This document shows, one piece after another, positions 27,449 through 36,771 of a DNA stretch of 64,000 nucleotides. Position 1 is the first letter of the stretch; each line of letters begins with the position of its first letter. The translations under genes and the position numbers were made by a program. Under the pieces are notes generated by a model that did no database searches, was not told the DNA's origin, and worked only from the letters and a program-made list of their open reading frames with translations. The stretch is from NCBI RefSeq assembly GCF_006714895.1, contig NZ_VFME01000001.1:2418001-2482000 (forward strand), written 5' to 3'. The stretch is from Gramella sp. Hel_I_59. GTDB taxonomy: Bacteria; Bacteroidota; Bacteroidia; Flavobacteriales; Flavobacteriaceae.

Positions 27449-28162
27449 ATGAAAATCGCTCTTTTAGGCTACGGAAGAATGGGTAAAACCATTGTAGAAA
27501 TCGCGAAAAACAGAGGTCACGAGATTGTACTGAAAGTAAGCGATGGTATCGAAAAACATGATCTCACGAAGGCAGATGTTGCTATAGATTTCAGTATACC
27601 CGATGCTGCATTTAAAAATATTACGACTTGTTTTAAAGCTGGAGTACCCGTTGTAAGCGGAACTACCGGTTGGCTGGATGATTATGAAAAGGCAACAAAG
27701 ATCTGTTCCGAAGAGAATTCAGCATTTATATACGCTTCAAATTTCAGTCTCGGCGTAAACGTGTTTTTCGAATTAAACCGGAAATTAGCCGGAATGATGC
27801 AAGGTCTGGAAGATTATTCCGTAGAGATCGAGGAAATTCACCATACCAAGAAATTGGATGCTCCCAGCGGGACTGCAATTAGCCTTGCTGAACAAATCAT
27901 TTATGAAAACAAGCAATTAAAAGGCTGGCAATTAGATTCGGCAGATGAGAATAAAATCCCGATCCATGCCAAGCGAATTGAAGATGTTCCAGGAACCCAC
28001 GTGGTAAGCTACGATTCTGAAATTGATACCATCGAGATCAAACATACCGCCAAGAGCAGGCAGGGATTTGCCCTTGGAGCTGTGGTCGCTGCAGAATATC
28101 TTCAAGACAAAACAGGTATCTATAGCATGAAGGATGTACTAGCTGATCTTTTTAAGAACTAA
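27449..28162 (+). CDS. dapB: 4-hydroxy-tetrahydrodipicolinate reductase
   Basis: 237 residues. The N-terminal Rossmann motif is GYGRMGK at 7-13. The catalytic loop holds EEIHHTKKLDAPSGTA, the family signature. The enzyme reduces hydroxy-tetrahydrodipicolinate with NAD(P)H in the diaminopimelate/lysine pathway, which also supplies peptidoglycan. It is directly joined to the DUF5683 gene and followed by lepB after 49 bp. Confidence 0.96.
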   Translation: MKIALLGYGRMGKTIVEIAKNRGHEIVLKVSDGIEKHDLTKADVAIDFSIPDAAFKNITTCFKAGVPVVSGTTGWLDDYEKATKICSEENSAFIYASNFSLGVNVFFELNRKLAGMMQGLEDYSVEIEEIHHTKKLDAPSGTAISLAEQIIYENKQLKGWQLDSADENKIPIHAKRIEDVPGTHVVSYDSEIDTIEIKHTAKSRQGFALGAVVAAEYLQDKTGIYSMKDVLADLFKN

Positions 28163-28211
28163 TTTGTAACAAATGCAGGCGTTTTCAGCCTAACCAGTAA
28201 AAGAAATCAAT

Positions 28212-29774
28212 ATGACATTTACCGAATGGTTCATTTTTTTCCTGATCATACAGGTGGTTCATTTTTTAGGGACCTGGAAACTTTATCAGCGTGCAGGTAG
28301 AAAATCATGGGAAGCTGCGATTCCGGTTTACAATGCAGTTGTTTTAATGCAGATCATTAACCGACCAAAATGGTGGGTTATACTCTTCTTTATTCCCATC
28401 GTAAACCTGATCATTATACCGGTTACCTGGGTGGAAACCATTCGAAGCTTCGGTAGAAATTCTACAGCCGAAACCTTTGCGGTAATTCTAACATTAGGAT
28501 TTTATATTTACTATGTCAATTACGCTACCAACGATCAATATATAGTAGATAGAGACCTTAAGCCACGATCTGAAGTTGGTGAATGGGTAAGTTCCATCCT
28601 ATTTGCGGTAATTGCCGCAACTATCGTGCATACTTACTTTATGCAGCCTTTTACTATTCCAACCTCTTCTCTGGAAAAAACTTTGCTTGTAGGTGACTTT
28701 CTGTTGGTAAGCAAATTCCATTACGGTGCAAGAATACCGAAGACTGCAGTGGCCTTTCCAATGGTACACGACACCATTCCGGTAGTTAATACAAAGTCCT
28801 ATCTTAATGATCCACAGATCCCATACCTTAGATTTCCAGGTTTTGAAGATATAGAACGTAACGATATTGTTGTATTTAACTGGCCTGTAGATACCGTAAA
28901 TGCTTTTCAACAATATGGTGATGGGAAGTATTACGAAAAGCCGATCGACAAGAAATCCAATTATGTGAAGCGTGCGGTGGGAGTTCCTGGAGATTCACTT
29001 TCTGTAAAGAATGGATTGGTATTTATTAACGGTGAGCAATTGCAATTGCCAGAAAGAGCCAAGCCTCAGTTTACTTATACAGGTGTTACTAAAGGGCAGC
29101 CGTTCAATCCTCAAACGCTATACAAAGTTTATGATATTACAGATGGTTTTGGGTATAATCCTACAACCAACAAATTTACTTTCGTCGCTATTACTGAAGA
29201 AACTTTTGAAAGATTAAAAAATCATCCAAATGTAGCCAGTATTCAAAGATCTGCCGATACCGTATCAAAGAGTAGCAGGTTATTTCCGAATGACAGAGCG
29301 CGATGGAATAATGATAATTTCGGACCAATATACATTCCGAAGAAAGGTGTTACTGTAGAAATTACTCCTGAAAGCATGCCATTTTACAAGGAGATCATCG
29401 AAACTTATGAAGGTTCTGAATATGGTTTAAATAATAAACTGAGCCTTAATGGTACTCAGGTATTATTGAATGGCAGTCCTATCTCTGAATATACTTTTCA
29501 TCAGAATTACTATTGGATGATGGGAGATAACAGAAATAATTCTGAAGATAGCAGATCTTGGGGTTATGTTCCTGAAAATCATGTGGTAGGTAAACCTGTT
29601 TTTGTATGGTTGAGCTGGGATTCCAATGCCAGCGGATTTGATAAAATTCGATGGGATCGTGTTTTTACTACAGTTAAAGGTGACGGAAGTCCAACCTCGT
29701 TCTTACCATATTTCCTGATCGCATTGGTAGTTTTCTTTGGATGGAGATTTTTCAAACAACGCAGAGAAGCTTAA
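28212..29774 (+). CDS. lepB: Signal peptidase I
   Basis: 520 residues, long for the family. Residues 1-105 hold extra membrane helices (DUF5684-like), and the classical anchor follows at about 125-145. The catalytic Ser153 lies in IPTSSLEKTL, where the usual Met after Ser is Leu. The general base Lys253 lies in NYVKRAVGVPGD. The C-terminal box GDNRNNSEDSRSWG is intact, and a last membrane helix lies near 500-515. It cleaves Sec and Tat signal peptides outside the inner membrane. A long insert occurs between the boxes (about 285-430), as I recall for other Bacteroidota enzymes. Confidence 0.94.
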   Translation: MTFTEWFIFFLIIQVVHFLGTWKLYQRAGRKSWEAAIPVYNAVVLMQIINRPKWWVILFFIPIVNLIIIPVTWVETIRSFGRNSTAETFAVILTLGFYIYYVNYATNDQYIVDRDLKPRSEVGEWVSSILFAVIAATIVHTYFMQPFTIPTSSLEKTLLVGDFLLVSKFHYGARIPKTAVAFPMVHDTIPVVNTKSYLNDPQIPYLRFPGFEDIERNDIVVFNWPVDTVNAFQQYGDGKYYEKPIDKKSNYVKRAVGVPGDSLSVKNGLVFINGEQLQLPERAKPQFTYTGVTKGQPFNPQTLYKVYDITDGFGYNPTTNKFTFVAITEETFERLKNHPNVASIQRSADTVSKSSRLFPNDRARWNNDNFGPIYIPKKGVTVEITPESMPFYKEIIETYEGSEYGLNNKLSLNGTQVLLNGSPISEYTFHQNYYWMMGDNRNNSEDSRSWGYVPENHVVGKPVFVWLSWDSNASGFDKIRWDRVFTTVKGDGSPTSFLPYFLIALVVFFGWRFFKQRREA

Positions 29775-29776
29775 GG

Positions 29777-30412
29777 ATGGATTTGGTTTTACTACATCCC
29801 TCCTATTTTGGACCAGTAAGTCAATGGGTTGCTTTTACTAAAGCTGAAGCGGTAATATTTGAAGCTGAGGATAATTACCAGAAACAAACTTACCGTAATC
29901 GCATGTATATCTATGATGCCAATGGAAAGTTAACTCTAAACATTCCTATAAAACACAATGCAGCATTAGGACTTCCAAAAAGGAGCAAACAGAAATACCA
30001 GAATATACAGATCGAGAATGAATTCCCGTGGCAGTTACAGCACTGGCGTGCTTTTAAATCTTCTTACCAGACCTCTCCATTCTTCGAGTTTTACGAAGAT
30101 GAATTGAGACCGCTTTACGAGAACTCCTTTAAATATCTGCTGGATTTCAATTATCGCTGTATGGAGTTTGTCGCCGATTCATTGCAGGTCGACTGGACAT
30201 TCGATCAAACATTGGAGTTTGAATTGAAGCCGGAAGGGATGCTTGATTGCAGAAACCTTATAAATGCAAAATCAGATTTTGGCTTTAAAAACGGGAGGTA
30301 TCATCAGGTTTTTGAAGAGAAGCAAGGTTTTTTAAATAACCTTTGTGTTCTTGACCTTATCTTTAATGAAGGGCCAGCATCACTGGCTTACTTGCAGGAA
30401 CAAAACTTATAA
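29777..30412 (+). CDS. WbqC-like family protein
   Basis: 211 residues from the ATG at 29777, two bases after the lepB stop; a longer frame from 29741 would overlap lepB and is not needed. The opening LVLLHPSYFGPVSQWVAF and the later WQLQHWRAFKSSYQTSPFF and FFEFYEDELRPLY segments are typical of the WbqC family, found near glycan and lipoprotein genes but of unproved function. It overlaps the convergent EEP gene by 6 bp at the stop codons. Confidence 0.82.
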   Translation: MDLVLLHPSYFGPVSQWVAFTKAEAVIFEAEDNYQKQTYRNRMYIYDANGKLTLNIPIKHNAALGLPKRSKQKYQNIQIENEFPWQLQHWRAFKSSYQTSPFFEFYEDELRPLYENSFKYLLDFNYRCMEFVADSLQVDWTFDQTLEFELKPEGMLDCRNLINAKSDFGFKNGRYHQVFEEKQGFLNNLCVLDLIFNEGPASLAYLQEQNL

Positions 30413-31435
30413 TTTAATCGAAGTAGATACGGGGAAATGATCTGAGAAATCAACATCGTATTTTTCAAATTCGAGTATTTCCATCTGCTTTTCTATCAAT
30501 AAAAAATCGATACGAAGTGGAAAATAATTCAGTTTAAAGCTTTTTCCGAAGCCTGTTCCAGCTGTTAAGAATGCATCGTTAAAACGACCATCCTGACGCA
30601 CCAGGTCATAGATATAAGAGAAGCTTGTATTATTAAAATCACCCATGATGATAGTCTTATACGGTGACCTATCTACCTCTTTCATCATCATTTCTGCCTG
30701 TTCCTGTTGGAGAGAAAAGCCATATCCAATTCTACCCAGTAATTTCTTAGAATCTTCGTTCTTAAGGTCAGTAATACGCGGTTTAATATTTAGGGACTGG
30801 AAATGCACATTAAAGACCCGAAGTGTATCGTTATTTACAAGAAGATCAGCATAAATTGCATTGTTATTCCCATCATGGGGAAAGTCTACGGAATGCTCTT
30901 TTATAATTGGATATTTAGAAAAGATAGCCGATCCAAATTCTGAATTTTTACCCTTCAGCTTAACATACTTATACGGATAGAGTTTCGATAATTCGGCAGC
31001 ACCTACGTAATGCTCCTGGACACTAAGAATATCCGGATTTTTTTCATTTACGAAAGCAGTAATCTTTTCAGGAATATCAGTCCTTTCGGTCCAATTATAG
31101 GCATTGAACATTCTTACGTTATAACTCATTAACGTAAGATCTGCTTCCAGTTCTTCATCGATATCATTTCCGAAGTTTACGAAAACAGAGATATAATTAT
31201 AGCCTAATAAGAGTACGATCAGGGATAGCAATAGCTGTCTTTTGAGCCGGATCAACCAGTATACCAGGAAAAGTGTATTCAATATAATTAGCACAGGAAC
31301 TCCCAGACTTAGTACCGAAAGTAGCGGAAAGGTCTTTGGAGGAACATGAGGTAGTAAATATGAGAATAGTAAGGCGGTAGCTGCAAGCGAATTCAGTACA
31401 AAGACAAGCTTGTCAAAAAGATTTAGATTCTTCAT
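30407..31435 (-). CDS. Membrane-anchored endonuclease/exonuclease/phosphatase family protein
   Basis: 342 residues. Three hydrophobic helices lie at about 12-85 (the last around LSLIVLLLGYNYISVF). An EEP domain runs from about 100, with the metal ligands in LSVQEHY, GDFNNTSF and the terminal FSDHFPVS. The fold hydrolyses phosphodiesters, but the substrate (nucleic acid, phospholipid or other) cannot be told. It is the last gene of the mutL-rhomboid-rhomboid-EEP operon, its ATG directly following the upstream TAG. Confidence 0.85.
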   Translation of the reverse strand: MKNLNLFDKLVFVLNSLAATALLFSYLLPHVPPKTFPLLSVLSLGVPVLIILNTLFLVYWLIRLKRQLLLSLIVLLLGYNYISVFVNFGNDIDEELEADLTLMSYNVRMFNAYNWTERTDIPEKITAFVNEKNPDILSVQEHYVGAAELSKLYPYKYVKLKGKNSEFGSAIFSKYPIIKEHSVDFPHDGNNNAIYADLLVNNDTLRVFNVHFQSLNIKPRITDLKNEDSKKLLGRIGYGFSLQQEQAEMMMKEVDRSPYKTIIMGDFNNTSFSYIYDLVRQDGRFNDAFLTAGTGFGKSFKLNYFPLRIDFLLIEKQMEILEFEKYDVDFSDHFPVSTSIKL

Positions 31436-32344
31436 CTAGTCTTCTTTACCGGCCTGGAATAAATAGTCCTTTTCAGCCTTGGACAAACTTTCATATCCGC
31501 TTTTGCTGATCTTATCCAGAATGTTATCTACTTTTTGCTGTTTCTCATTTTTACTTGAGGAAGTAGTTTTCGTTTTTGTATTACGATTTTTTGCAGCCTG
31601 CGTTTTGTTTCGATGAACTGTTTTCATTTTCGGCTTGCGTTCGCCTGGTTTGAATAAAGCCGCAACGCTATCCATAATATTCTCGAACCATTTTCCAATA
31701 TCATTCCCTTTCTGAAGCTGTTTAGTATAAATATACCCTAGAGCTGCACCTCCAAGATGCGCGAAATGCCCACCTGCGTTACCCATTGGAATTTGTATGA
31801 CATCAAGTGCAACCAGAAATGCGGCGATATACCAGAATTTCACACTGCCTATAAGCATTAATCTCACTCTCATGTTCGGGACGTGTGTGGCTATCCCAAT
31901 AAGTACAGCCATCACTCCTGCGGAAGCTCCTATCAAATAAGATTTGCCGGTACCCTGGAATGCTGGAAACAAGTTATAACTGAGCATATAGACCAAAGCT
32001 CCGATGATGATCCCCAGGAAATAGTAATTCAGCAGTCTTTTAGGTGAAAAATAATTCAGAAAATAGATTCCCGAAAAATAAAGAATAAGCATGTTGGATG
32101 CAATATGCCAGATCCCGCTATGTAGAAATGCATAGGTAATGATCGACCATGGCTTCATAATATATTCAAGCGGCTCCTTCGGAAAAACCAACCATTCAAG
32201 TAAAAAATCTGAAGGTATATTGAATAAATAGGCAATGGTTCTGAATAGGTAGAAAACAAGGAACGCCAGTACGTTCACCGCAATAAGCTTCTCCACTACC
32301 GTAGCAGTCTGTAACTTAAATCTTATTTTGTCTGCTGCGCTCAT
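31436..32344 (-). CDS. Rhomboid intramembrane serine protease (second of a pair)
   Basis: 302 residues with six membrane segments. Catalytic Ser141 lies in the GASAG motif and His196 in AHLGGAALG; the HSGIWHIASNM region in the first loop helices is also typical. After about residue 225 comes a basic, Lys/Thr/Ser-rich cytosolic tail ending in a short helix (ILDKISKSGYESLSKAEKDY), common in flavobacterial rhomboids. It cleaves membrane proteins within the bilayer. Its start overlaps the stop of the preceding rhomboid by one base (TAATG). Confidence 0.93.
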   Translation of the reverse strand: MSAADKIRFKLQTATVVEKLIAVNVLAFLVFYLFRTIAYLFNIPSDFLLEWLVFPKEPLEYIMKPWSIITYAFLHSGIWHIASNMLILYFSGIYFLNYFSPKRLLNYYFLGIIIGALVYMLSYNLFPAFQGTGKSYLIGASAGVMAVLIGIATHVPNMRVRLMLIGSVKFWYIAAFLVALDVIQIPMGNAGGHFAHLGGAALGYIYTKQLQKGNDIGKWFENIMDSVAALFKPGERKPKMKTVHRNKTQAAKNRNTKTKTTSSSKNEKQQKVDNILDKISKSGYESLSKAEKDYLFQAGKED

Positions 32345-33087
32345 TAGTACCAGCGATTGTCGTTAAACTGATTCTTTTTCCAGTAATACATCATCAGGAA
32401 CCCGAACAGGGCGCCTCCAACGTGAGCAAAATGTGCTATAGATCCTCCAAATAAAGAATAACCCGTAACCCCTGAAAACAGGTCTAATAGAATGATCGCA
32501 GGTATAAAATATTTGGCTTTAATAGGTACAGGCACGAATAAAAGGAATAATTCTACATTAGGAAACATCATACCAAACGCTACAAGAATCCCATATATTG
32601 CTCCGGAAGCTCCTACAGCTGGCGTAGTGAACGCTTCGTAGGCGCTTTGTAAAGTATCCATAGGAACAGTGTCAAGAATAGCTTTTGGATACTCCCCGGT
32701 TAGGAAGAAATTATCCACCTGGGTCATGTTCATTCCCGCATCCAGTAAATCCTGAACTCCCGACTGGTACCCATAAAAATTTACAAGTGTATGTAGCAAA
32801 GCGGCTCCAATCCCGGCTGTGAAGTAAAAAAATAAAAATCTTTTCTGTCCCAGCATTTGCTCAATAGGTCCACCAAAGGCCCACAAAGCGTACATATTAA
32901 AAAGAATATGCGTAAAACCACCATGCATAAACATATGGGTAATGACCTGCCAAACCTGGAAGTTCGGATTCTTGACGAACCAGAGTGCGAAATACTCGTA
33001 GGCTACATCACCTAATAACTGACTCCCAATGAAGAATATCACATTGATAATCAATAACGTCTTTACCGTATCCGTAATTTTTCCCAT
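32344..33087 (-). CDS. Rhomboid intramembrane serine protease (first of a pair)
   Basis: 247 residues. The helix-2 motif is HMFMHGGFTHILFNMYALW. Catalytic Ser161 lies in GASGAIYG and His222 in AHVGGALFG. A larger loop lies at about 105-155. It lacks the long basic tail of its neighbour. It overlaps mutL by ATGA. The two paralogues probably differ in substrate. The tandem arrangement behind mutL is, as I recall, widespread in Bacteroidota. Confidence 0.93.
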   Translation of the reverse strand: MGKITDTVKTLLIINVIFFIGSQLLGDVAYEYFALWFVKNPNFQVWQVITHMFMHGGFTHILFNMYALWAFGGPIEQMLGQKRFLFFYFTAGIGAALLHTLVNFYGYQSGVQDLLDAGMNMTQVDNFFLTGEYPKAILDTVPMDTLQSAYEAFTTPAVGASGAIYGILVAFGMMFPNVELFLLFVPVPIKAKYFIPAIILLDLFSGVTGYSLFGGSIAHFAHVGGALFGFLMMYYWKKNQFNDNRWY

Positions 33088-34940
33088 CAGGCAAATTTTT
33101 TGTCCAGTTCCTCTATAGATAGCGTAGTGAAAATGGTTCTATTTGAAGGACTTAGAGCCGGTTCCTTACAGGCAAAAAGTCGGTTAACAATATGTTGTTG
33201 CTCAGCTGAATTCAACATGGTTCCAGAACGCACTGCCATTGAATTTGCCAAGGATTTTGATAATAAATCGGTTTGAGAAAATCCATTATCAGGTACGTCT
33301 TTTTCAAAGTCAGCAATAAGCTGTTCCAGTAAAATCTCTACTTCACTTTCAGAGATCAGCGTTGGAATTCCAGAGATCTCCACTTCATCCTTATCGAATG
33401 AGGAAAAAATAAAACCGGTTTGTTCCAGGGATTCTTTGATTTCCTGCAGCATCTCCATTTCCTGATGATTAAACTGAAGTTTCAAAGGAAATAATAATTG
33501 CTGACTAACTGCTGCAGAAACGGTAATATTCTTCAATAATTCCTCGTAAAGGATGCGCGTATGAGCACGGTGCTGATCAATAACGAGGATACCGCTCTTT
33601 AACGTGGAAATAATATATTTTTTATGAAGCTGAAATGTGGATTTCTCGATCTCATCCTCCTTCCCGGCAAAAAGATTACCGGTAACTTCTTCACTTTCAA
33701 ATTCTATTTGCCGAACATCTACGTCGGAAGTTGACTTAGATTCCAAACCGGAGTACAAACTTTCCCATTCCGCAGGCTTTTCTCTCCTGTATCCAGAATT
33801 GGAAGGGTTATACGAGCGTGCAGAGTTTTCAGATTGAAATGGATTAAAATTTCGATCAACCTCGATCTGCGGCGCACTCGCCTGTTTTGACTGGTAGTTA
33901 TACGGTGTATCCAATTCAGAGTCCCGATCAAAATCCAGAATAGGCGCTACATTAAACTGGCCAAGCGCATGCTTGATCGCACTTTTCAGAATAGCATATA
34001 ATGCATGTTCATCATCAAACTTGATCTCAGTTTTAGTTGGATGAATGTTGATATCAATCGTTTTTGGATCTACATCCAGATAAAGAAAATAGCTTGGATA
34101 GCTTTTATCTTTCAGTAGGCCTTCAAAAGATGCTACAACAGCATGATTTAAATACGGACTTTTAATAAAACGATTATTCACGAAGAAGAACTGTTCTCCC
34201 CTGCTCTTTTTAGCGAATTCAGGTTTGCCCACGAATCCGGAAATCTTTACGATACCAGTATCCTCTTCAACCGGAACAAGTTTTTCATTCGTTTTTCCAC
34301 CAAGAATGTTGGTGATTCTCTGGCGATGATTGGCCGCAGGTAACTGAAATAATTCGTTCCCGTTATGTGCAAGTGAAAAACTAATATCAGGATGCGCTAG
34401 CGCTACACGTTGAAATTCATCAATGATATGCCGTGTTTCGACATTGTCAGACTTTAAAAAATTCCTTCGGGCTGGTATGTTGTAAAAAAGATTCTTAACG
34501 CTAATACAGGTTCCCTTTGGAGTTACGCAGGCATCCTGGGCAGAGATCTTGCTTCCTTCGATCTTGATACAGGTGCCAATCTCTTCATTCTCTGTCTTCG
34601 TCTTTAACTCCACATGCGCGATCGCCGCAATAGATGCTAGAGCTTCACCACGAAAACCTTTGGTTCTCAAAGCAAAAAGATCGTCTGCAATTTTAATTTT
34701 GGAAGTTGCATGTCTTTCAAAGCTCATGCGCGCATCGGTGATACTCATTCCAGCACCATCATCGATGACCTGTATCAAAGTCTTACCAGCATCTTTAATA
34801 ACCACTTGTATACGACCTGAATGAGCGTCTATACTATTTTCGAGAAGTTCTTTGATTACTGAAGCCGGTCGTTGAACCACCTCACCCGCAGCGATCTGGT
34901 TTGCAACATGATCGGGCAACAGTTGAATAATGTTATTCAT
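33087..34940 (-). CDS. mutL: DNA mismatch repair protein MutL, endonuclease motifs degenerate
   Basis: 617 residues. The N-terminal GHKL ATPase has AAGEVVQRPASVIKELLENS, the DDGAGM motif and TKGFRGEALASI. A disordered linker lies at about 345-420 and a C-terminal dimerisation domain at about 435-617. The place of the MutL endonuclease motif DQHA(X)2E(X)4E reads DQHRAHTRILYE (from D455), with Arg and Thr at the Ala and Glu positions, and the terminal CPHGRP box is replaced by SPSNRT. It is therefore probably a matchmaker without nuclease activity. It is first of a four-gene coupled run, immediately after the small gene at 34941. Confidence 0.95.
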   Translation of the reverse strand: MNNIIQLLPDHVANQIAAGEVVQRPASVIKELLENSIDAHSGRIQVVIKDAGKTLIQVIDDGAGMSITDARMSFERHATSKIKIADDLFALRTKGFRGEALASIAAIAHVELKTKTENEEIGTCIKIEGSKISAQDACVTPKGTCISVKNLFYNIPARRNFLKSDNVETRHIIDEFQRVALAHPDISFSLAHNGNELFQLPAANHRQRITNILGGKTNEKLVPVEEDTGIVKISGFVGKPEFAKKSRGEQFFFVNNRFIKSPYLNHAVVASFEGLLKDKSYPSYFLYLDVDPKTIDINIHPTKTEIKFDDEHALYAILKSAIKHALGQFNVAPILDFDRDSELDTPYNYQSKQASAPQIEVDRNFNPFQSENSARSYNPSNSGYRREKPAEWESLYSGLESKSTSDVDVRQIEFESEEVTGNLFAGKEDEIEKSTFQLHKKYIISTLKSGILVIDQHRAHTRILYEELLKNITVSAAVSQQLLFPLKLQFNHQEMEMLQEIKESLEQTGFIFSSFDKDEVEISGIPTLISESEVEILLEQLIADFEKDVPDNGFSQTDLLSKSLANSMAVRSGTMLNSAEQQHIVNRLFACKEPALSPSNRTIFTTLSIEELDKKFA

Positions 34941-35234
34941 CTAACGGGGATTTGAGAAAATGGACAAATCAAAATCTAATATCCACAGGCAAATAAAAAC
35001 GAGTACTACAATAATATAAACAACACGACGGTTGATACTTCTATTACCTCGCGTGCGGCTAGATTCACGAGCCTCCGCCCAGTGAGAACCAAAATCGATT
35101 GCATTTGTAGCTTCTCTGTATTTATTGAATTTTGAGTCAAAATCGTAGACATTCCCAGTATCCTTCCCCTTATAATAACGAGGAGTGTAATTATACCTGG
35201 TATTTTTCCTGATCTTACCTAAATTGATTTTCAA
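34941..35234 (-). CDS. Small tail-anchored membrane protein of unknown function
   Basis: 97 residues. A basic, Tyr-rich N-terminus (RYNYTPRYYKGKD) precedes a single hydrophobic helix at about 68-88 near the C-terminus. Homologues are often labelled 'riboflavin synthase subunit beta', probably only because ribH lies near; nothing in this sequence resembles a riboflavin enzyme. Its stop abuts the mutL start, so it may be the first gene of the mutL operon. A TAAATTTG promoter element lies 22 bp upstream. Confidence 0.75.
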   Translation of the reverse strand: MKINLGKIRKNTRYNYTPRYYKGKDTGNVYDFDSKFNKYREATNAIDFGSHWAEARESSRTRGNRSINRRVVYIIVVLVFICLWILDFDLSIFSNPR

Positions 35235-35256
35235 AACTGTAGATTGTTTGCTGTTC

Positions 35257-35264
35257 CAAATTTA
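35257..35264 (-). promoter_or_regulatory. TAnnTTTG promoter element for the small membrane protein-mutL operon
   Basis: On the minus strand this reads TAAATTTG, an exact -7 consensus match, 22 bp before the ATG at 35234. The -33 element is not obvious. Confidence 0.5.
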
Positions 35265-35340
35265 CTCAAAATGCTTCAGAATTCCGAAGCCTTATTAGAT
35301 TAATAAGAACACAAAGACAATGCCGTTTTGAAAATCCTGC

Positions 35341-35847
35341 TTATCCCTTGTAGAATTTAGCATCCTTTCTAAGCTGAGCCATCTTTATCGCGGCAATAGC
35401 AGCTTCTGTTCCTTTATTCCCGTGTTCTCCACCACTTCTGGCGCGAGACTGCTCGATATTATTATCTGTAAGCACACAAAAAATGACCGGGATATCTGAC
35501 TGTAAATTTAGATCTTTAATGCCCTGAGTTACACCATCACAAACAAAATCGAAGTGCTTGGTCTCTCCCTGTATCACATTTCCAACGGCAACGATGGCAT
35601 CCAGCATTTCAAATCTTTCCTGCATTTTCTTGCAGCCGTAAATAAGTTCAAAGCTACCTGGAACGTTCCAGCGTACAATATTCTCCTTTTGCACACCGTT
35701 TTCGATCCACGCATCAAATGCACCCTGAAATAAGCCTTGTGTTATTTCCTCATTCCATTCAGAAACAACAATCCCAAACCGAAAATCTTTCGCGTTTGGG
35801 ATTGTATTTTTATCGTACTCTGAAAGGTTATTACCTTTTGTAGCCAT
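35341..35847 (-). CDS. ribH: 6,7-dimethyl-8-ribityllumazine synthase
   Basis: 168 residues. The N-terminal FRFGIVVSEWNEEI strand binds the pyrimidine substrate. VPGSFELIYGCKKM, GNVIQGETKHFDFV with its catalytic His, and the TDNNIEQSRARSG segment are all family signatures. It condenses an aminopyrimidine and dihydroxybutanone phosphate in riboflavin synthesis. It lies 3 bp behind the TPR gene and is probably co-transcribed with it. No FMN riboswitch is visible. Confidence 0.96.
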   Translation of the reverse strand: MATKGNNLSEYDKNTIPNAKDFRFGIVVSEWNEEITQGLFQGAFDAWIENGVQKENIVRWNVPGSFELIYGCKKMQERFEMLDAIVAVGNVIQGETKHFDFVCDGVTQGIKDLNLQSDIPVIFCVLTDNNIEQSRARSGGEHGNKGTEAAIAAIKMAQLRKDAKFYKG

Positions 35848-35850
35848 ATA

Positions 35851-36624
35851 TTATTTTTTCATCGCGCGGGCCTGTCCAAGATAGACAGCCACTTTATCTG
35901 CTTCAGGAGAATCTGCATACTCCTCTTCGATCTTCATTAAATGTTCTTCCGCAGCTTCAGCATCACCAGTATTGATTGCAATGATCGCAGCTTTTAAAAG
36001 AAATCTAGGAGTTGTAAAAGAGTTTGTACGCATATCTGCAGCCTTCTCGTAATAACCTAAAGCTTCTTCCGGCTGGTCTAGCTGCAGAAAAGCATCTCCA
36101 ATTCCACCAGTTGCAAGTGCAGAGAAAATCTCATCATCACTACTAAATCCTTCCAGTTGCTCGATAGCTTCCTGATACTTTCCAGTTCTTAGGTAAGCGA
36201 AACCAGCATTATACTGAGCAAGATTTGCCGCATCAGTACCACCGTAATTCTCTATGATATCAAGGAATCCGTATTTACCTTCCCCGCCATTAAGTGCAAG
36301 ATTGTAAAGGGAATCACTCTGTGCTCCGTTCGCTCTAAGAGCTGAAGCCATATAGTTCTGTGCCATTGCCATCTCATTGGCAGCTTCGTTTTGTTTCGGT
36401 TCGTGGATAAAACGATTATATCCCAGATATCCAAGTACAGCAACGATAGCAACTCCCACAATAATGTAGATATACTTTTGATTATCGGCGACCCAGGTTT
36501 CGGTTCTACTTGCCCCTTCATCTAAACTGTTAAAAACTTCAGCAGTTGTTGATTCCTGTTCTTCGATTTGTTCCTTCTCAGTTTTCCCGGAAGGCTTGTA
36601 TCCTCTTTTCTTATAAGATGCCAT
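35851..36624 (-). CDS. TPR repeat membrane protein (YfgM-like)
   Basis: 257 residues. A charged N-terminus of about 48 residues is cytosolic, a single membrane helix lies at about 51-70 (IYIIVGVAIVAVLGYLGY), and tetratricopeptide repeats follow at about 115-250 (AQYNAGFAYLRTGKYQEAIE and YYEKAADM). The topology matches YfgM-type proteins that work with periplasmic chaperones at the translocon. The role here is inferred only from topology. A TATTTTTG element lies 20 bp upstream of its start. Confidence 0.8.
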   Translation of the reverse strand: MASYKKRGYKPSGKTEKEQIEEQESTTAEVFNSLDEGASRTETWVADNQKYIYIIVGVAIVAVLGYLGYNRFIHEPKQNEAANEMAMAQNYMASALRANGAQSDSLYNLALNGGEGKYGFLDIIENYGGTDAANLAQYNAGFAYLRTGKYQEAIEQLEGFSSDDEIFSALATGGIGDAFLQLDQPEEALGYYEKAADMRTNSFTTPRFLLKAAIIAINTGDAEAAEEHLMKIEEEYADSPEADKVAVYLGQARAMKK

Positions 36625-36644
36625 AAAAAATTTTTAATGCGTGG

Positions 36645-36652
36645 CAAAAATA
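36645..36652 (-). promoter_or_regulatory. TAnnTTTG promoter element for the TPR-ribH operon
   Basis: On minus this reads TATTTTTG, an exact -7 match, 20 bp before the ATG at 36624, in the region divergent from recF. Confidence 0.5.
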
Positions 36653-36771
36653 TAATATTTTGTGAAAATTAAAAGAGAAAATATTTGTATTTTTTGAATA
36701 ATTTGAAGTCCTTTTGCAGCTTTCAAAATATCTCTTCATTTATCATATTTCTTGCTGAAAAACAGCCATTT

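Noticed and set aside
27997..28004. CCACGTGG inside dapB as a possible parS core close to parAB
   Set aside because: The arms around the core do not form the longer palindrome expected for parS, and the site lies in coding sequence. A similar imperfect CACGTG occurs at about 46134 in an unrelated gene.
34941..35234. Annotation of the 97-residue protein as riboflavin synthase subunit beta
   Set aside because: The sequence is a basic segment plus one membrane helix with no riboflavin-enzyme motif; the real lumazine synthase is the separate ribH gene at 35341-35847.
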